The notes beneath the pieces are model-generated. The model had not been told where the DNA came from. It worked only from the letters and a program-made list of their open reading frames with translations, and made no database searches. Positions 9,346-15,680 of a stretch of DNA of 36,220 nucleotides are shown here, one piece after another. Position numbers and translations under genes: made by a program. The stretch comes from a virus, in the IMG/VR virus record IMGVR_UViG_3300025889_000044, positions 1 through 36,220 of that record; one strand, 5' to 3'. Position 1 is the first letter of the stretch, and every line of letters starts with the position of its first letter.

Positions 9346-9533
9346 CTGTCCAACAGCTTCTTTCGCTCCTAACTGCCACTATACTTTCTAGCATCTCTGT
9401 GGTGGCTTGGGCTTATGATAAGTTTGAGACGAAAGAGGCGAGCGTGGAAAGGATCGTCAGGATCGAAGCAAGGCTTGACCGTATCGAAAACAAAATCGAC
9501 CGCATCCTTGAGCGAGCGCCAAATCGAGAGTGA
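9342..9533 (+). CDS. Short membrane-anchored coiled-coil protein
   Basis: 63 residues, start overlapping the lipoprotein stop (ATGA). Residues 4-24 are a hydrophobic anchor (LLSLLTATILSSISVVAWAY), followed by a charged coiled coil with clear heptads (VERIVRIEARLDRIENKIDRIL). The order lipoprotein then membrane coiled coil is the reverse of classical Rz/Rz1, but the pair could serve as outer and inner partners of a small spanin. Equally it could be a holin accessory. The VRR-NUC gene begins within or near its 3' end in another frame. Confidence 0.6.
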   Translation: MTVQQLLSLLTATILSSISVVAWAYDKFETKEASVERIVRIEARLDRIENKIDRILERAPNRE

Positions 9534-9858
9534 GATCCTACTCAAGCTAAACCAACTCCCGAATACATATGCCTGGAAGAATCATTCGATGGGTGTATAT
9601 GACCCCATGAGAAATACCTTCAGGAGGCTCTCAGGTTTTGCCATTAAAGGCGTTTCAGACATTCTAGGTATCCACCAAGGCAAGATGCTCTGCCTTGAGG
9701 TTAAATCGGAAAAGGGAAGGGTTAGGCCGGAACAAAGGGCCTTCCTAGATCGAATGAGCAGCCTTGGAGCTATTTGCGGCGTTGTGAGGTCTTGGCAAGA
9801 CGCTCAAGACGCTTTGCAGGGCTCAAGACCTGACAATCCCGACACGTCGGTTCTTTGA
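9415..9858 (+). CDS. VRR-NUC domain nuclease
   Basis: Up to 147 residues. The conserved core begins near SERQIESEILLKL and contains the PD-(D/E)XK signature: an early Glu, then VSDILGI and LCLEVKSEKGRVRPEQ, the latter pair giving the Asp and Glu-x-Lys of the active site. VRR-NUC proteins are stand-alone phage nucleases that cut branched DNA, comparable to Holliday-junction resolvases. The start is uncertain: the first ATG (9415) gives a basic N-terminus that merely shadows the upstream coiled-coil gene, whereas TTG 9508 begins right at the domain. Neither has a strong ribosome binding site. The 3' end overlaps the convergent zinc-ribbon gene by 89 bp. Confidence 0.8.
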   Translation: MISLRRKRRAWKGSSGSKQGLTVSKTKSTASLSERQIESEILLKLNQLPNTYAWKNHSMGVYDPMRNTFRRLSGFAIKGVSDILGIHQGKMLCLEVKSEKGRVRPEQRAFLDRMSSLGAICGVVRSWQDAQDALQGSRPDNPDTSVL

Positions 9859-10297
9859 GCTTGCTGGTCGTGCTCTTGCCGCACCAGTGACAGGGTTGCT
9901 TGCGACAGTCCGAGCAGATTCCGCTCGCGTGGACGTATGAAACAATCCCACACTCATCACAGATCATTTGACTGTCTTTGAGCTTCTTAGGCCCGCGATG
10001 GTGGTCCATTACTTCTTTTTCTTTTTGCTCTTTTTCTTCGATAGCCCTGCTTGATTGAGAGCGATTGCTATGGCTTGCGCTCGGTTGAATCCCTCTCCCA
10101 TGAGAGTTCCGATGTTGGTCCCGACAGTCTTTTGGCTTTTGCCCTTCTTGAGCGGCATTGATGAAGTCCCTTTCATCATAACAATAAGCGCAGACTGGGC
10201 ACTTGCGCCAATGTAAAAGTGAAGGATGCAGCTCAGGTACTCCGGCGTGACATTCTGGGCAGATGCTATACTGGGATGAACCTTGGACCATATTCAT
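9770..10297 (-). CDS. Zinc-ribbon protein (long frame; internal start at 10009 likely)
   Basis: From ATG 10297 this frame gives 175 residues with three Cys clusters: an N-terminal zinc ribbon (CPEC ... CPVCAYC), then two C-terminal ribbons (CDECG ... CSDC and CHWCG ... CRDC). The middle, about residues 45-95, is polar, low-complexity and lies exactly opposite a more convincing small gene in another frame (10009-10158). The ATG at 10009, overlapping that gene's stop (TAATG), begins a clean 79-residue two-ribbon protein. The long frame may be one protein, or a short N-terminal ribbon gene plus the 79-residue gene. Zinc-ribbon proteins of this sort often bind nucleic acid. It is the last gene of the recombination operon. 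Confidence 0.6.
   Translation of the reverse strand: MNMVQGSSQYSICPECHAGVPELHPSLLHWRKCPVCAYCYDERDFINAAQEGQKPKDCRDQHRNSHGRGIQPSASHSNRSQSSRAIEEKEQKEKEVMDHHRGPKKLKDSQMICDECGIVSYVHASGICSDCRKQPCHWCGKSTTSKLKEPTCRDCQVLSPAKRLERLAKTSQRRK
10009..10158 (-). CDS. Small basic phage protein of the MPLKKGKS type, nested gene
   Basis: 49 residues starting with MPLKKGKSQKTV, continuing TNIGTLM...AQAIAIALNQAG and ending in a Lys/Ser tail. This pattern (basic start, NI-x-x-L, QAIAIAL-x-x-AG, Lys tail) is one I recognise from many short phage and prophage proteins; function unknown. An AAAGGG ribosome binding site (10168-10173) precedes ATG 10158 by nine bases. Two ATGs further upstream (10176, 10179) are possible but lack a site. 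The gene lies wholly inside the zinc-ribbon frame in another register, and its TAA overlaps the ATG at 10009. Confidence 0.75.
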   Translation of the reverse strand: MPLKKGKSQKTVGTNIGTLMGEGFNRAQAIAIALNQAGLSKKKSKKKKK

Positions 10298-11216
10298 CGA
10301 TCCAGGCAAATCCTGGAGTCCAATTAGTGATCTTCTGTGGGCTGTAGCTCAAAGCCTTGCTCTCAGGATCTCCAGCTACTCCAGAGTTGCACTCCCATCT
10401 GACTTGACCGCGCATCTGACGAAAGACTGCTCCACCCACATGGGTATGACCTACGATGCAATTATAGAGGGTATAACTTGCGTGATCGCCTAGCTTTGAG
10501 CGGTATCCATGATGAACCATGATGTTTCCAGGAAGCATTAACTCTTGGCGTGGGTCGAAGATTGTTTCCACACCTTCAAAACTGAATAGCCGCTGAATCA
10601 TTTCCTCAACCCAGTCTTCAGCAGCGGGATACGCTTCCAGCACTCGCTTTAGTGCTCTAGCGTCATGATTGCCAAGCATCTGTACGCAGCGAGCTTTTGG
10701 ACATCGCTTTTTAATTTCCTGCCAAAATACTTCATTGGCCTTTCGGCTAAGTTCCTGCTCATCTCGAGGCGTGTAAATGTTTAGGCTTCTGGGGTACTTG
10801 CTGTGCGCGTACATATCCCAAGCATCGCCGTTGATGATGACGATTTCGGGCTGATGACGCTCACAATAGGCATAGAATGCGTCAATCACTCTTTGATTGC
10901 AAAAGGGCCAATGAATGTCACTAATGACAGCAATCTTAGGCCATTTCTCAATCTTCTCTTGTTCTCGAGGCTGAAACGCATCAAGGACTTTCTTGATGTC
11001 TTTTTCGAAAACCTTGTTGGTAATTTTAGTTCTACGATCTGAATAAGTATCTAACCCTGCTGCTTGCAGCAGTGCCGAGTAGCTGCCAACTTTTTTTAAT
11101 TTGTTGTTCGCTCCAGTGACCCGAGTTTCAAACTCTGCTCTGGTGGGACTTCGACCAAGCTCCAGGGCTAGGTCTTTGACAGCCGCCACAAGCACATGGA
11201 GTAGGTCTTCTGCCAT
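10266..11216 (-). CDS. Calcineurin-like metallophosphoesterase with N-terminal DNA-binding-type repeat
   Basis: 316 residues. The catalytic domain (about 94-316) has all the blocks of the calcineurin-like fold in order: SDIHWP (Asp100, His102), NGDAWD (130-134), GNHDAR (182-187), VHHGYRS and GHTHVGG. The second metal site is intact, so it should be an active phosphodiesterase or nuclease. The N-terminal 60 residues resemble the short helical repeat attached to homing endonucleases (LGRSPTRAEFE, then SYSALLQAAGL), suggesting DNA targeting. It lies in the recombination operon next to RecT, SSB and the exonuclease, so a role in DNA-end processing is reasonable inference. No strong ribosome binding site is seen at ATG 11216. 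Confidence 0.85.
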   Translation of the reverse strand: MAEDLLHVLVAAVKDLALELGRSPTRAEFETRVTGANNKLKKVGSYSALLQAAGLDTYSDRRTKITNKVFEKDIKKVLDAFQPREQEKIEKWPKIAVISDIHWPFCNQRVIDAFYAYCERHQPEIVIINGDAWDMYAHSKYPRSLNIYTPRDEQELSRKANEVFWQEIKKRCPKARCVQMLGNHDARALKRVLEAYPAAEDWVEEMIQRLFSFEGVETIFDPRQELMLPGNIMVHHGYRSKLGDHASYTLYNCIVGHTHVGGAVFRQMRGQVRWECNSGVAGDPESKALSYSPQKITNWTPGFAWIDEYGPRFIPV

Positions 11217-11228
11217 GAGGAGAATCGT

Positions 11229-11247
11229 CTAGGCAAAATCAGCCTAG
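11229..11247. other. Inverted repeat at end of the 33-residue membrane gene
   Basis: CTAGGC (11229-11234) and GCCTAG (11242-11247) form a six-pair stem with a seven-base loop on either strand. On the minus strand it begins at the TAG stop of the 33-residue gene. There is no T-run after it, so it is not a good intrinsic terminator; it could be a processing or attenuation hairpin before the metallophosphoesterase gene. Confidence 0.5.
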
Positions 11248-11345
11248 GGCAAGTCCTTTGTGGCGTACTTAAGAAACGCGGCCACAGCGTAAATGACAAG
11301 ACAATAGATAGCGACACCAGCGCCAAATACTAGCCAGATCATCAT
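11244..11345 (-). CDS. 33-residue single-span membrane protein
   Basis: A micro-protein starting MMIWLVFGAGVAIYCLV and continuing through a hydrophobic span to KYATKDLP. Essentially the whole length is one transmembrane helix with a short basic C-terminal tail. The ATG overlaps the stop of the upstream 78-residue gene (ATGA), which argues for real translation by coupling. Function unknown; a second protein of the same kind lies at 16193-16291. Confidence 0.6.
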   Translation of the reverse strand: MMIWLVFGAGVAIYCLVIYAVAAFLKYATKDLP

Positions 11346-11578
11346 TCTGAGGCTTCTCCAACTTTTGTAACTAGCTCATCAAAAAGCTCATCATGTTTCT
11401 TGGGGTTATTCCGTAGAAACAAATGAACCTCCCGCAACAGATCCTTATGTGAATCAATCATTGCAAGCAGAGCGTCAAAATCCTCACTGCTCTTGTCTGG
11501 TCCCAAGATCTTATTCAAGGGAGCATCACGCAGCTTCCTTGCTGCGTGTCTCGATTTCATTTCAGCCAGCGTCGTCAT
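11342..11578 (-). CDS. Hypothetical helical protein
   Basis: 78 residues from ATG 11578 (MTTLAEMKSRHAARK), chosen because a GGGGG-type ribosome binding site lies eight bases upstream; the longer frame to 11602 runs through the zinc-knuckle gene. Mostly alpha-helical, with a basic N-terminus and an acidic C-terminus (ELFDELVTKVGEASE). No family recognised. It overlaps the 46-residue zinc-knuckle gene upstream by 17 bases and the 33-residue membrane gene downstream by four. Confidence 0.7.
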   Translation of the reverse strand: MTTLAEMKSRHAARKLRDAPLNKILGPDKSSEDFDALLAMIDSHKDLLREVHLFLRNNPKKHDELFDELVTKVGEASE

Positions 11579-11702
11579 ACAGGTAACCCCCACCACATTC
11601 ATAGCAAGTCTCTACAATCCTAGGCTCTGCTTGAACAGTGACCCAACCTTTGCCGTTGCAAGTTAGACAATCATCAGCCCCGAAAACCGCCGAAGTCTCC
11701 AT
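11562..11702 (-). CDS. 46-residue DnaJ-type zinc-knuckle protein
   Basis: Short gene with METSAVFGADD, then two CxxCxGxG-like knuckles: CLTCNGKGW and CYECGGGY. This is half of a DnaJ-style four-knuckle zinc domain, enough to bind one zinc ion. A GGGAG ribosome binding site lies six bases before ATG 11702, inside the 3' end of RecT, which it overlaps by 29 bases. Similar mini zinc-knuckle proteins are frequent in phage early operons; function unknown. Confidence 0.75.
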   Translation of the reverse strand: METSAVFGADDCLTCNGKGWVTVQAEPRIVETCYECGGGYLYDDAG

Positions 11703-12543
11703 TTTCGCTCCCTTCTGATTTAAGTCCTGCAATCATGGCTTCCTCAAACGTCTGGCTAGTGCAGACATTGGCGAGCTGCATTACTTCAGCAAGAGTCAGA
11801 GCCTTTGAGTCAGCCTTTCCAAATGCCGCCTTACTATACTGTGTCAACTGATCTTTATTCCAACCCGACTTTTTGAGTCGGTCAAGGAAAGGTTTTTTAG
11901 CGCCCACCGGGGTTTCGGCCACAGGAGCGGCTGGAGCGGGATCGGCAGAGACTTCAACCTCACTTTTGTTAGTGGGATGGGAAGTGGAGACTGGAGCCTC
12001 TGCCGATTTTGCTTCTGCTACAGGGGTAGCCAGAACTTCTGATTTAACTTCTTGCATGGGGGGCTTTGCGTCAAAGTCTTGAACTTCTTCTGGGGTGTAG
12101 ACACCTACAGCAACACCTGGATAGATCGTCTTAACACCTTCGGAAATGACTCTCGAGCGCAGCATCTGGCGTGGGTATTGACGCCAAACATCCTTGCTAG
12201 CTAATCCTGCTGCCATAGCTTGCTGGATCGTCCAGGTGATCGTGGCAGTACCGCCCTGAGGGTGAGAGAACTTGCCGCTCACTTCCTTGTCGTCATACTT
12301 CAGCCATTCGACCTTTCCGCCAGCAGCTTGAAAGCGGGCTAGCATTGCATCGGCTTTTAGTGCCGGTCTGCCTTGGATTACGTGATAATCTCGGGCTGCA
12401 ATAGCAGGGTGCATTCCTTCAGCTTGAGCGATCAGCATTAGGGCCATTGCTTGCTCGGGACTCTTCATGCCGAACAGACCACTCTTCGCAATCGCTAGGG
12501 CCATAGTCTGAATGTCGTTTACGGATACAATTTGGTTCGTCAT
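11674..12543 (-). CDS. recT: RecT-family single-strand annealing protein
   Basis: 289 residues with a strong AAGGAGA ribosome binding site. The N-terminal two thirds carry the RecT pattern: PEQAMALMLIAQAEGMHP, ARDYHVIQGRPALKADAML, WTIQQAMAAGL and YPRQMLRSRVISEGVK. The C-terminal third is Pro/Ala/Glu-rich and low complexity, then a short helical domain. RecT binds single-stranded DNA and anneals complementary strands. With the exonuclease (13271-14062) and SSB (12890-13258) in the same operon it forms a complete RecE/RecT-type recombination module, here probably central to replication and genome circularisation since no polymerase is encoded. Confidence 0.92.
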   Translation of the reverse strand: MTNQIVSVNDIQTMALAIAKSGLFGMKSPEQAMALMLIAQAEGMHPAIAARDYHVIQGRPALKADAMLARFQAAGGKVEWLKYDDKEVSGKFSHPQGGTATITWTIQQAMAAGLASKDVWRQYPRQMLRSRVISEGVKTIYPGVAVGVYTPEEVQDFDAKPPMQEVKSEVLATPVAEAKSAEAPVSTSHPTNKSEVEVSADPAPAAPVAETPVGAKKPFLDRLKKSGWNKDQLTQYSKAAFGKADSKALTLAEVMQLANVCTSQTFEEAMIAGLKSEGSENGDFGGFRG

Positions 12544-12585
12544 AGCTATCTCCTTTGGGGTGGTTGTCTGATATTATCCACTACC

Positions 12586-12621
12586 GGAAAAGTAAAGGGG
12601 AAAGCGTTGCCGCGTTTCCCC
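12586..12621 (-). terminator. Intrinsic terminator or attenuator upstream of recT
   Basis: Bases 12597-12621 form a hairpin: seven pairs (GGGGAAA with TTTCCCC), a single bulge, three more GC pairs and a four-base loop. On the minus strand it is followed by TTTACTTTT (12588-12596), a U-rich tract. It sits between the 59-residue gene and recT, so it would end or reduce transcripts from the SSB/exonuclease genes. A GATAAT hexamer downstream (near 12571-12576, minus strand) might provide recT with its own weak promoter. Confidence 0.65.
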
Positions 12622-12684
12622 TCTACAGACCCCCAAAAAGAGCGCATGGCTCAGATCAGGAGTCACACTTAGCACTGGCGGTAT

Positions 12685-12864
12685 TTATGCGCCAGCTTGT
12701 TTTTTTTGATCCTGAATTCCAGCCTTGGAATACTGACCAGCATCTTTGCCCTTCACATCGCCTTGAGAATCGAGCTTGCTCGATCCCTTGACTCCCATCT
12801 TGGACTTGTCGCTCGACTTGGCCATGGCCTTGCCGGAGTAAGACTCATCAGATTTCATTTTCAT
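12685..12864 (-). CDS. 59-residue Lys/Ser-rich protein
   Basis: Starts MKMKSDESYSGKAMAKSSDK and ends QDQKKQAGA. A perfect GGAGG (12873-12877) lies eight bases before ATG 12864, so translation is well supported. The sequence is dominated by Lys, Ser, Gly, Asp and lacks hydrophobic core residues, so it is probably disordered and nucleic-acid associated. It follows SSB by 25 bases. No family recognised. A six-pair hairpin (12675-12695) spans its stop. Confidence 0.75.
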   Translation of the reverse strand: MKMKSDESYSGKAMAKSSDKSKMGVKGSSKLDSQGDVKGKDAGQYSKAGIQDQKKQAGA

Positions 12865-12889
12865 GGTAGGTACCTCCGCAAACAGTATA

Positions 12890-13258
12890 TCAAAAAGGGA
12901 TATCTTCGTCAGTGATGGTCGTTTGAGGTACTTGAACTGGCGCTTGAGGCTGGGTCATGGAGCTGATGACCTTGTAAGTTCTAACGATTCCCTCGAGACT
13001 CGCTTGTGGCTCATTGTTCTTTTTGCTCATCCAGGCTTTCGCTTGGGGTTCGCAGACAACCTCCACAGTATCGCCAACATTCAGATGGCGCTCCATGCCT
13101 CGAGCGATGTCGCCGAAGCCGGTGAGGTTAATTTTCCTACTGTACTGCGACCGCTCTGGCTTTACCTCTACAGTCACTCGGCAATAGTTCACCCCTTTGG
13201 CGCTCACCTTGCCCTCAGGGTATTTCTCTACTCTTCCTGTTAGTCTCATTTCTAGCAT
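12890..13258 (-). CDS. ssb: Single-stranded DNA-binding protein
   Basis: 122 residues. The N-terminal 90 residues have an OB-fold pattern with strands MLEMRLTGRVEKYPEG and NYCRVTVEVKPE, and the C-terminal tail is Pro/Gln-rich and ends in the acidic tip TDEDIPF. That tip is the hallmark of bacterial-type SSBs and docks host repair proteins. Alternating strands end with the TVEVVCEPQAKAW region. Position between the RecE-like nuclease and RecT supports the role. The short OB domain diverges from host-type SSB. Confidence 0.85.
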   Translation of the reverse strand: MLEMRLTGRVEKYPEGKVSAKGVNYCRVTVEVKPERSQYSRKINLTGFGDIARGMERHLNVGDTVEVVCEPQAKAWMSKKNNEPQASLEGIVRTYKVISSMTQPQAPVQVPQTTITDEDIPF

Positions 13259-13270
13259 GGTCGTTCCTCC

Positions 13271-14062
13271 TTAGTACAAGGCCCACTTGGGGAGCCCGAT
13301 CGTGTCAATTCCGCTTGCGTAACCTGGCCAGTCGTTTCGCTTAAGGCATTGAGCAAGATGACCCAGCTCCGCTTGCATAGTTGCAAAACCTAGAGCCAGT
13401 GCCTCTTGGTCAATCAGATATACAGCAGTAAGATAAGGTGGCTCTTTTTCTACTGCGATGAAATAAAACTCGCTGGTAGTAGGACCACCACTGCACGTCT
13501 GTGCGTTAAGATACATTGCAGCTTGTACATGGTAACGAAATGAGGCCATAGACTTAGAAAACTCGGACGGCGAGGCGCATTGAGTCGTCTTGACGTCCAC
13601 GATTGCGCCCTTTGTGGTCACAAAATCTGCTCGGCCCTTACAATCAAGGCCGCTAAACGTGTCCTTCCAGGTATATGAAACTTGAGCTGTGCCGCTCGAG
13701 AGAAGCTCACTGGCAGCTTGATGGGATCGCACTGAGGCGGCCATTGCCTTGATGCGCGATAGCTCTTCGTTCTTTATCAGGATCTTGCCTTGATTCTGTG
13801 CCTCGAATTCGTCCCAAGCTTTGGTGCCTCGCCTTACGTCAGGAGCAACTGCGTAAGTGGTCTCAAATATCTGCGGGGTTAGTAGCAGCGTATCAAACGC
13901 GCTACCCGTAGCCATAGCTGGAGTAGGGTCTGGCCGGTTGCCGTCAATGACGACGTGCTTATAATGCGCTGGGCTCTTTGAAAACCAGTCCAGAGCACTT
14001 TTGCTCACTGCGTTGATCGCTCGGTAGTCTGCGTCTGCAAGATTGTCTATTCGTTTATTCAT
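13271..14062 (-). CDS. RecE/Cas4-like PD-(D/E)XK exonuclease
   Basis: 263 residues with TAGGAGA ribosome binding site. The N-terminus (NAVSKSALDWFSKSPAHYKH) and GSAFDTLLLTP are typical of the RecE C-terminal nuclease family. The active-site residues are Asp146 in CKGRADFV, then Asp156 and Lys158 in IVDVKTT, followed by the Gln/Tyr helix FRYHVQAAMYLNAQ. Proteins of this type resect one strand of double-stranded DNA and hand the tail to RecT. It is coupled by position with SSB and RecT downstream. No helicase domain is attached. Confidence 0.88.
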   Translation of the reverse strand: MNKRIDNLADADYRAINAVSKSALDWFSKSPAHYKHVVIDGNRPDPTPAMATGSAFDTLLLTPQIFETTYAVAPDVRRGTKAWDEFEAQNQGKILIKNEELSRIKAMAASVRSHQAASELLSSGTAQVSYTWKDTFSGLDCKGRADFVTTKGAIVDVKTTQCASPSEFSKSMASFRYHVQAAMYLNAQTCSGGPTTSEFYFIAVEKEPPYLTAVYLIDQEALALGFATMQAELGHLAQCLKRNDWPGYASGIDTIGLPKWALY

Positions 14063-14110
14063 ATACTCTCCTAAATGAAAGGGGTCGTCACAGGATACGC
14101 CTGTGCAAAG

Positions 14111-14350
14111 TCAACTACGTCCAATTTGTTCTGTAACCGCCGACCCCTCCTCTGGCGTGAGACTGCGAGGTGACTCGCCAGAAACCTTGGCCCGAAGATC
14201 CGCAAGTGCGGTCTCCTGGGGTATTTCAAAAATGTACGCAATGTCATGCGACAGACCGTTGACCATCTCGGCAACAATCTCAGGAGCCATGTCACTGGGA
14301 GCATTAACGGTTGCAGCAAAGAAGGTCAGTGCTCGCTCATAGGTAGTCAT
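14111..14350 (-). CDS. Hypothetical early protein
   Basis: 79 residues (MTTYERALTFFAATVNA...), helical, with acidic and hydrophobic faces. Its ATG lies 14 bases inside the 3' end of the 130-residue gene, consistent with coupling. The reverse shadows of this interval in other frames look random. No family recognised; its place in the recombination operon suggests an early accessory function. Confidence 0.65.
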   Translation of the reverse strand: MTTYERALTFFAATVNAPSDMAPEIVAEMVNGLSHDIAYIFEIPQETALADLRAKVSGESPRSLTPEEGSAVTEQIGRS

Positions 14351-14729
14351 CGTCTAGCTCCTCTAGCAGTGCCAAAATCTCATCTTGATGCTCAGTGGAC
14401 TCATGATAAAGCTTGCCGAGCAGGGTTTTAATTCTCTGATTTCTTACCCGCCGATCTAATATGTCGCAGTAGGCGGCGATGGCTTGGTCTTGGGCGTCAG
14501 AAATCATTTTCTTGAAAGTAGTCGAATCGACCTGGGAATCGACCATTCTATTATACTCCGCTCTGGCCTCACGCATCATTCTTGGGGGAATTATTACATG
14601 AGCGAACCAATGCACATCCTCCCAGTAATCAACCTTGTCCGAGTAATTTAGAGGAGAGAGGTCAAAAAAATTCGCACGCTGAAGACCACAAAAGTGAGCA
14701 ATTAAAGTTACTTTCTGTTCGTATTTCAT
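14337..14729 (-). CDS. Hypothetical early protein
   Basis: 130 residues, mainly helical, with a Trp/His-rich central segment (DYWEDVHWFAHVIIPPRMM) and a strongly acidic C-terminus (ALLEELDDDYL). It begins four bases inside the 3' end of the preceding zinc-finger gene (ATGA-type overlap). No catalytic or binding motif I can name. Acidic C-terminal tails occur in proteins that mimic DNA or contact SSB-binding partners, but nothing more specific can be said. Confidence 0.7.
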   Translation of the reverse strand: MKYEQKVTLIAHFCGLQRANFFDLSPLNYSDKVDYWEDVHWFAHVIIPPRMMREARAEYNRMVDSQVDSTTFKKMISDAQDQAIAAYCDILDRRVRNQRIKTLLGKLYHESTEHQDEILALLEELDDDYL

Positions 14730-15298
14730 ATGTCACCTCGAACCTTTTTTAAAATTTTGCCCAAAAAGTTCACGCTTTTGCTGTTTTTGACCATCCATTC
14801 AAGATAATCCAAAAGAGATTTACCCTGACTCGATAGGCCAGCAGATGGATGCGGGTCAGCTTTTAACCTCTCGGCATTTTGCTCACAAAATCTCTGAAGG
14901 TCTTTTTTCAATGCTTCGAGCTTTGCGGCTTTTCGTGCATCGCGCAGTTTTTTTTCATGAGCTTTTTTAGCCTTTTGCAGCTTACTAAGTTCTTGGTAAG
15001 GAAGGCCACACTTGGCAATGCAATCGCTTCCAACGCCGTATAGCTTTCCATCTCCGCGCCGCACAATGCAAATAAATGAGATGCTATGGTGGCAGTGGGC
15101 GCAGGTTCCGGCGCCGGCTTCTAAATTTGGAAGCCTTGCCATTGCAAAGTCGTATCCCATCACATTCCCAGCCCCTAGGGCGCTCAGGGCTTCGCCAAGA
15201 TTGAAAGTGTCAATAAACCGATATGGGCCAGCCCCTAGCGTGCGTTCAAACGGGTGGGCGGTAATTTCCGGCGCCTTTTGTTGAATAATTTTTTTCAT
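14726..15298 (-). CDS. Zinc-finger protein with Lys-rich helical region
   Basis: 190 residues. After a short N-terminal part comes a metal site CAHCHHS ... GVGSDCIAKC (about residues 65-107), a pattern seen in phage and bacterial proteins annotated only as DUFs, then a very basic coiled region (KAKKAHEKKLRDARKAAKLEALKK). A GAGGTGA ribosome binding site precedes the ATG. First gene of the minus-strand recombination operon, immediately downstream of the tandem repeat at 15361-15401, so it would be the earliest product of that unit. Possibly a nucleic-acid-binding regulator. Confidence 0.75.
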   Translation of the reverse strand: MKKIIQQKAPEITAHPFERTLGAGPYRFIDTFNLGEALSALGAGNVMGYDFAMARLPNLEAGAGTCAHCHHSISFICIVRRGDGKLYGVGSDCIAKCGLPYQELSKLQKAKKAHEKKLRDARKAAKLEALKKDLQRFCEQNAERLKADPHPSAGLSSQGKSLLDYLEWMVKNSKSVNFLGKILKKVRGDI

Positions 15299-15360
15299 AT
15301 CGTCACCTCGCAGAATCCATATCTCACAATTCCATATAATAGTCTACAGAAATCGTCAGA

Positions 15361-15401
15361 TATTAGAGCGCATATAACAGGTATTAGATCGAATATAAGC
15401 T
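15361..15401. promoter_or_regulatory. Two-copy 21-bp tandem element, candidate operator
   Basis: TATTAGAGCGCATATAA (from 15361) and TATTAGATCGAATATAA (from 15382) match at 14 of 17 positions and are spaced 21 bases, two helical turns. The second copy contains the near-dyad ATTAGATCGAAT. They lie in the only AT-rich, gene-free stretch (15299-15404) of the minus-strand region, about 65-100 bases upstream of the start of the recombination operon. A TATTAT hexamer (minus strand, 15335-15340) is a possible -10, without a convincing -35. Likely a regulatory site. Confidence 0.5.
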
Positions 15402-15404
15402 AGC

Positions 15405-15677
15405 TTAGGCCAGACGCCAAATGCGCGTTCCTGAGTTCTCTTGTCTTGTCATATACTTACGTCCAAGGTCCGTTGAAAACTTGGAGCAGATGACCTGGAT
15501 GTTCTTCCGGCTCAGGAAATCCTCAGGGACGTATAGGCTATCGCCTACGTCCATTTCCATGAGCGGCAGACGCATCCTGCTACCTCTATCCGAGCGGGTT
15601 TTCTTCAGTCGTCGCTTCACTACAGGAGCAGGGATGCCGGACTCAATTCGGAGAATCATAAGCAGCGTATAGCGCAC
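15405..15677 (-). CDS. Small phage protein of the VGDSLYVPEDF type
   Basis: Up to 90 residues. The core has IPAPVVKRRLKK, then MDVGDSLYVPEDF and a C-terminal ICSKFSTDLGRKYMTRQENSGTRIWRLA-like ending, a layout I recognise from short hypothetical proteins of many phages (x-VGDSF-x-VP ... RVWR). Start uncertain: GTG 15677 lies three bases after the upstream stop, ATG 15659 begins MILRIESG; neither has a Shine-Dalgarno, so re-initiation is likely. No function known. Confidence 0.7.
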   Translation of the reverse strand: MRYTLLMILRIESGIPAPVVKRRLKKTRSDRGSRMRLPLMEMDVGDSLYVPEDFLSRKNIQVICSKFSTDLGRKYMTRQENSGTRIWRLA

Positions 15678-15680
15678 ACG

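Noticed and set aside
12589-12660. 33-residue minus-strand frame containing MRSFWGSVEGKRGN
   Set aside because: It runs through the terminator hairpin upstream of recT and has no ribosome binding site.
12863-13243. Plus-strand frame of 126 residues opposite SSB
   Set aside because: It is the antisense of the clearly recognisable SSB gene and lacks a family pattern.
14071-14319. Minus-strand frame of 82 residues
   Set aside because: Overlaps the 79-residue gene in another frame; Arg/Leu-rich without a ribosome binding site.
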